DNA from: CAIVAT01 sp964355945
GTDB taxonomy: Bacteria; Bacteroidota; Bacteroidia; Bacteroidales; FEN-979
Reading direction: 5' to 3'
Assembly (NCBI GenBank): GCA_964355945.1
Contig: CAYHGE010000031.1
Coordinates: 1 to 34,755, forward strand
DNA: 34,755 nucleotides
Shown: positions 31,697-34,755 of the stretch, in pieces
Numbering within the stretch: position 1 is the stretch's first letter
Layout: the number at the start of each line of letters is the position of its first letter
Notes under the pieces: generated by a model
What the model was told of the DNA's origin: nothing
Database searches by the model: none
Seen by the model: only the letters and a program-made list of their open reading frames with translations
Translations under genes and position numbers: made by a program

Positions 31697-32789
31697 ATGG
31701 TAGCACCTGACCAACTGAAAGACCTTCAGACAAGACTCGATGTCTTGAGGAGGTATCTTTGACATCGACAACAAACTTTCCCGGATAGCAGAAGAAGAAC
31801 ACCTGTCGCAAGCACCCGATTTCTGGAACAACCCCAAAGCTGCCGAACAGGCACTCCGGGCCATCCGTGATAAAAAATTATGGACTGATGCATTTCTTCA
31901 GGCAGTCTCAAGCCGTGAGGACCTGCAGATCATGTGGGATTTTTTTATCCAGGGTGAAGGCACTGAAGACGACCTTGAAAATGCCTACAGGGAGACACTC
32001 CGCCTGGTCGAAGACCTCGAATTCCGCAACATGCTGAGTGGCGAAGAGGATAAACTCGGCGCCATCGTGCAGATCAACTCCGGAGCAGGAGGTACCGAAT
32101 CGCAGGACTGGGCGGAAATGCTCATGCGGATGTACATCCGGTATGCCGAACGCAGCAAATTTAAAATTACGGAAGTTGACTATCAGGAAGGAGATGTGGC
32201 CGGGATTAAATCGGTCACCCTCGAATTTGACGGGGATTACGCATATGGTTACCTGAAAGGGGAAAACGGGGTGCACAGGCTGGTACGGCTTTCACCTTTT
32301 GACTCAAACCACAAACGGCATACGTCTTTCGCTTCGGTTTATGCCTATCCCATCATCAACGACGACATCATCATCGAGATCAACCCTTCGGATATCAGCT
32401 GGGATACTTTTCGCAGCAGCGGCCCCGGCGGTCAGAATGTCAACAAAGTAGAAACCGCAGTTCGTCTTAAGCACGAACCTTCCGGCATCGTCATCGAATG
32501 TCAGGAAACCCGCTCCCAAGGACAGAACCGTGAAAAAGCGCTGAAGTTGCTGAAGTCACAGTTGTATGAAATCGAACTTCGCAAACAGCGTGAAAAAATA
32601 AATGTGATCGAAAGCGGCAAGAAGAAAATTGAATGGGGCAGCCAGATCCGCAGTTATGTGCTTCACCCGTATAAAATGGTGAAAGACCTTCGTACAAATT
32701 GCGAAACCTCCGACACCCAGGCTGTACTTGATGGCGATCTCACTGAGTTTATCAAGGCGTATCTCATGGAATATGGGAATGCAGGGTGA
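31697..32789 (+). CDS. prfB: Peptide chain release factor 2, with programmed +1 frameshift
   Basis: The gene is read in two frames. Codons 1-21 (31697-31759, MVAPDQLKDLQTRLDVLRRY then L) end at an in-frame TGA (31760-31762). A +1 shift there continues as DIDNKLSRIAEEEHLSQAPD and so on to TGA 32787-32789, giving 363 residues, close to E. coli RF2 (365). The stop-recognition tripeptide SPF is at 199-201 and the catalytic GGQ at 244-246 (SSGPGGQNVNKVETAV). RF2 releases peptides at UGA and UAA. The TGA makes synthesis depend on RF2 level. It is read as a true gene, not a pseudogene, because the slip site is canonical. Confidence 0.97.
31748..31763 (+). promoter_or_regulatory. prfB programmed frameshift site
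   Basis: The bases AGGAGGTATCTTTGAC contain an internal Shine-Dalgarno-like AGGAGG three bases before the slippery CTT, followed by TGA and C. This is the arrangement known in E. coli prfB. The ribosome slips from CTT to TTT when RF2 is scarce. An internal AGGAGG is notable in a phylum that rarely uses such sequences for initiation. Confidence 0.97.
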
Positions 32790-32831
32790 GCGGGTGAGCG
32801 GGTGAGCGGGTGAACAGGTTAGCGGGTGAAA
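32784..32831. repeat. 8-bp tandem repeat overlapping the prfB stop codon
   Basis: Six units of GGGTGAGC run from 32784. The first three are perfect and the last three degenerate. The prfB stop TGA (32787-32789) lies inside the first unit. Since 8 is not a multiple of three, TGA triplets at 32787, 32795 and 32803 fall in all three frames. Confidence 0.9.
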
Positions 32832-32841
32832 TGAATAAACT

Positions 32842-33186
32842 ATGCTGAGAATATATCACAATCCTTCGTGCAAAAAATCTCGCGCCGGCGTGCAATACCT
32901 TCAGGAAGCCGGTGTTGCGTTCACGGTGATCGAATACCTTAAAAATCCCCTGTCCGAGAAGGATATCTCAACATTGCTCGTGAAACTGAACATAACACCT
33001 TCGGATTTGCTCCGCACCCAGGAAGATTATTTTAAAAAGCAGTTAAAAGGCAAGAAATTCGAAGACCATGAAATAATCAACATCATCCTTCAGAATCCGA
33101 AACTCCTGCAACGCCCGATCGTGGAAGGGAAGCACAAAGCAGTGATTGGCGATCCTGTCGGGAATATCATTCCCCTGTTGAAGTAA
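32842..33186 (+). CDS. ArsC/Spx-family reductase-like protein
   Basis: The 114-residue product has a thioredoxin-like ArsC fold. The active site HX3CX3R reads H6, C10 and R14 in YHNPSCKKSR. It continues with EYLKNPLSEKDISTLLVKLN, FEDHEIINIILQNPKLLQRP and the typical RPIVEGKHKAVIGDP. Members include glutaredoxin-linked arsenate reductases and related YffB or Spx-like proteins. The catalytic residues are compatible with arsenate reduction, but no arsB, arsR or other arsenic gene is nearby, so a general redox role is equally likely. ATG 32842 follows the tandem repeat by about 10 bases. The next gene, fumC, starts 31 bases after it. Confidence 0.85.
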   Translation: MLRIYHNPSCKKSRAGVQYLQEAGVAFTVIEYLKNPLSEKDISTLLVKLNITPSDLLRTQEDYFKKQLKGKKFEDHEIINIILQNPKLLQRPIVEGKHKAVIGDPVGNIIPLLK

Positions 33187-33217
33187 TTTCCAAACTATAA
33201 CTATCTAACATCACACC

Positions 33218-34615
33218 ATGAAAACACGCATCGAAAAAGACACCATGGGACCCATCGAGGTTGACATGGACAAGTATTGGGGAGCACAGACACAACGTTC
33301 ACTTGGGAATTTTAAAATCGGCGAACCCGGTTCCATGCCCAAAGAGATGATCATGGGCATGGCAACCCTGAAAAAAGCGGCGGCCATGGTCAATGCCGAT
33401 CTTGGCGTGCTTTCTGCCGAAAAGAAAGAGCTCATCGTGAAAGCCTGCAACGAGATCCTGGATGGAAAATTGAACGACCAGTTCCCCCTTGTGATCTGGC
33501 AAACCGGTTCGGGCACACAAACCAACATGAACCTCAACGAAGTGATCGCCAACAGGGCACATGTTATCAATGGCGGCGTACTTGGCGGCGAAGGCAAAAC
33601 CATCATCCATCCGAATGATGATGTGAATAAATCACAGTCTTCCAACGACACCTTCCCGGCAGCAATGAGCATTGCAGCCTATAAAATGGTCACAGAAGTT
33701 ACCATTCCCGGAATTGAATTATTAAAAGTCACTCTTGCAAAAAAATCCGAAACATCTAAAGAGATCGTTAAAACCGGCCGTACACACCTGATGGATGCCA
33801 CCCCTTTAACGTTGGGACAAGAGTTCTCGGGATATGTTTCTCAACTCGAACACGGACTGAAAGCGCTTAAAAACACCCTTCCCCATCTTTCCGAACTTGC
33901 ACTCGGCGGAACTGCTGTCGGAACCGGGCTGAATGCACCCAAAGGTTACGATGTGCTCGTGGCAAAAAAAATTGCTGACCTTACAGGTTTGCCTTTTGTT
34001 ACTGCCGAAAACAAATTCGAATCGTTGTCGGCACACGATGCGATGGTGGAAACATCCGGGGCCTTGAAAACCCTTGCAGTGAGCCTGATGCACATTGCAT
34101 CCAACATCCGTCTGCTCGCCTCCGGTCCGCGCTGCGGCATCGGCGAGCTGATGCTTCCGGAGAATGAGCCGGGCTCAAGCATCATGCCGGGCAAGGTAAA
34201 TCCCACCCAGCCTGAAGCCATGACCATGGTTTGCGCCCAGGTACTGGGCAATGACGTGGCCATCAACATCGGCGGTATCAGCGGCCATTTCCAGCTGAAT
34301 GTGTTCAAACCGCTGATGATCTCAAACCTGCTGATGTCGGCACGCCTGATCGGAGATGCCTGTGTTTCCTTCACCGACAACTGCGCCATCGGCATCGAAC
34401 CGAACATGGCCGCCATCAACAAAAATCTTGAAAATTCACTGATGCTCGTCACCGCGCTGAATCCCATCATTGGTTATGATAACTCGGCTAAAATTGCAAA
34501 GAAGGCTCACCAGGAACACAAAACCCTGCGCCAGGCTGCATTGGAATCGGGACTGATCTCCGAAGAGGATTTCAACAAGGCGGTGGATCCCCGAAAGATG
34601 GTCGGACCGAAGTAG
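33218..34615 (+). CDS. fumC: Class II fumarate hydratase
   Basis: The 465-residue product is a complete class II fumarase, interconverting fumarate and malate in the TCA cycle without an iron-sulfur cluster. Landmarks are the substrate site WQTGSGTQTNMNLNEVIANR (about 94-113), SQSSNDTFPAAM (139-150), KTGRTHLMDATPLTLGQEFS with catalytic H190, GGTAVGTGLN (230-239), and the superfamily signature GSSIMPGKVNP (319-329) with the mobile-loop serine. The closest alternative, aspartase, shares these motifs; overall similarity to E. coli FumC in length and motif spacing favours fumarase. It stands after the ArsC-like gene on the same strand and its stop is four bases from a convergent partial gene. Confidence 0.93.
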   Translation: MKTRIEKDTMGPIEVDMDKYWGAQTQRSLGNFKIGEPGSMPKEMIMGMATLKKAAAMVNADLGVLSAEKKELIVKACNEILDGKLNDQFPLVIWQTGSGTQTNMNLNEVIANRAHVINGGVLGGEGKTIIHPNDDVNKSQSSNDTFPAAMSIAAYKMVTEVTIPGIELLKVTLAKKSETSKEIVKTGRTHLMDATPLTLGQEFSGYVSQLEHGLKALKNTLPHLSELALGGTAVGTGLNAPKGYDVLVAKKIADLTGLPFVTAENKFESLSAHDAMVETSGALKTLAVSLMHIASNIRLLASGPRCGIGELMLPENEPGSSIMPGKVNPTQPEAMTMVCAQVLGNDVAINIGGISGHFQLNVFKPLMISNLLMSARLIGDACVSFTDNCAIGIEPNMAAINKNLENSLMLVTALNPIIGYDNSAKIAKKAHQEHKTLRQAALESGLISEEDFNKAVDPRKMVGPK

Positions 34616-34619
34616 TCTT

Positions 34620-34755
34620 CTAACTCCTTTGTTTCCTTGACTTTTGCGGATTTTGTCTGCTCAGACGCTGTACTTGCTCCTTTGCCTGCTCTAAGGTAAC
34701 CGGCTGTTGTTTGGATAAGATTTCCTGGGCTAATTTTGCCCTTCCCTGAAATGAT
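34620..34755 (-). CDS. Unrecognised gene, C-terminal fragment (5' truncated)
   Basis: On the minus strand an open frame enters from the window edge and stops at TAG (34622-34620). It gives 44 residues, AKLAQEILSKQQPVTLEQAK followed by EQVQRLSRQNPQKSRKQRS after a short SFQGR lead. The composition is charged, glutamine-rich and helical with a basic tail, as in a cytoplasmic coil-forming protein. No family is recognised. It converges on fumC with only four bases between stops. Confidence 0.5.
   Translation of the reverse strand, partial: SFQGRAKLAQEILSKQQPVTLEQAKEQVQRLSRQNPQKSRKQRS

Noticed and set aside
31697..31762. Premature TGA in prfB as a sign of a pseudogene or sequencing error
   Set aside because: The AGGAGG-TAT-CTT-TGA-C context is the known programmed frameshift site and the rest of RF2 is intact.
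32842..33186. Arsenic resistance operon
   Set aside because: Only an ArsC-fold protein is present; no efflux pump or regulator is nearby.

Overview
The window reads as a chromosomal contig from a member of the Bacteroidota, probably Bacteroidales-like and probably a draft or metagenome assembly, because it contains a run of exactly 100 N. The phylum call rests on several things seen here: repeated TAnnTTTG-type -7 promoter boxes, few Shine-Dalgarno sequences, a SprA/Sov type IX secretion (T9SS) translocon with a T9SS cargo protein beside it, an OMP_b-brl-type TonB-like receptor, and DUF4369-like/TlpA thioredoxin proteins.

Layout. 1-432 is the 3' end of an outer-membrane barrel gene. 489-1821 is an IS110-family element whose long non-coding side lies downstream of the transposase and can fold, as expected for an IS1111-type guide (bridge/seek) RNA. 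1976-5054 holds a secreted NTF2-like protein and a TonB-receptor-like protein. 5102-12120 is a tight, overlapping plus-strand operon: a polytopic membrane protein, a GT-C-like membrane glycosyltransferase, a Dpm1-like GT2, a STELLO/DUF288-like glycosyltransferase, and uvrC. 12247-12905 is an AT-rich HigBA-type toxin-antitoxin pair. 12952-21668 is a minus-strand block transcribed ruvA, sprA, gcvH, vanZ-like. 21898-25158 is a two-gene secreted-protein operon, a beta-helix protein followed by a T9SS cargo with five repeats of about 70 residues. 25309-27832 carries two tandem TlpA/DUF4369-like genes on the minus strand. 27925-31064 is a GH38 alpha-mannosidase interrupted by the assembly gap. 31207-34615 carries recX, prfB (with the classical programmed +1 frameshift), an ArsC/Spx-like reductase and fumC. 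A truncated minus-strand gene ends the window.

How the genes fit together. The glycosyltransferase operon looks like a lipid-linked sugar pathway: a GT2 that would load a polyprenyl phosphate, GT-C enzymes that would use it outside the membrane, and a STELLO-like enzyme of unknown role. SprA is the outer-membrane pore that exports proteins carrying the C-terminal sorting domain seen in the 22975-25158 product. recX and prfB are nearly contiguous, and prfB keeps the autoregulatory in-frame TGA.

A second layer is a set of short palindromes and degenerate repeats at gene ends (1927-1961, 6685-6766, 12130-12164, 13795-13814, 25168-25297, 32784-32831). Several touch or overlap stop codons. No transposase that would obviously mobilise them is visible. 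I found no tRNA, rRNA or CRISPR array. The most novel candidates are the IS110-associated structured RNA, the STELLO/Dpm1/GT-C operon, the YWFDND repeat protein, and the palindromes that form coding ends.
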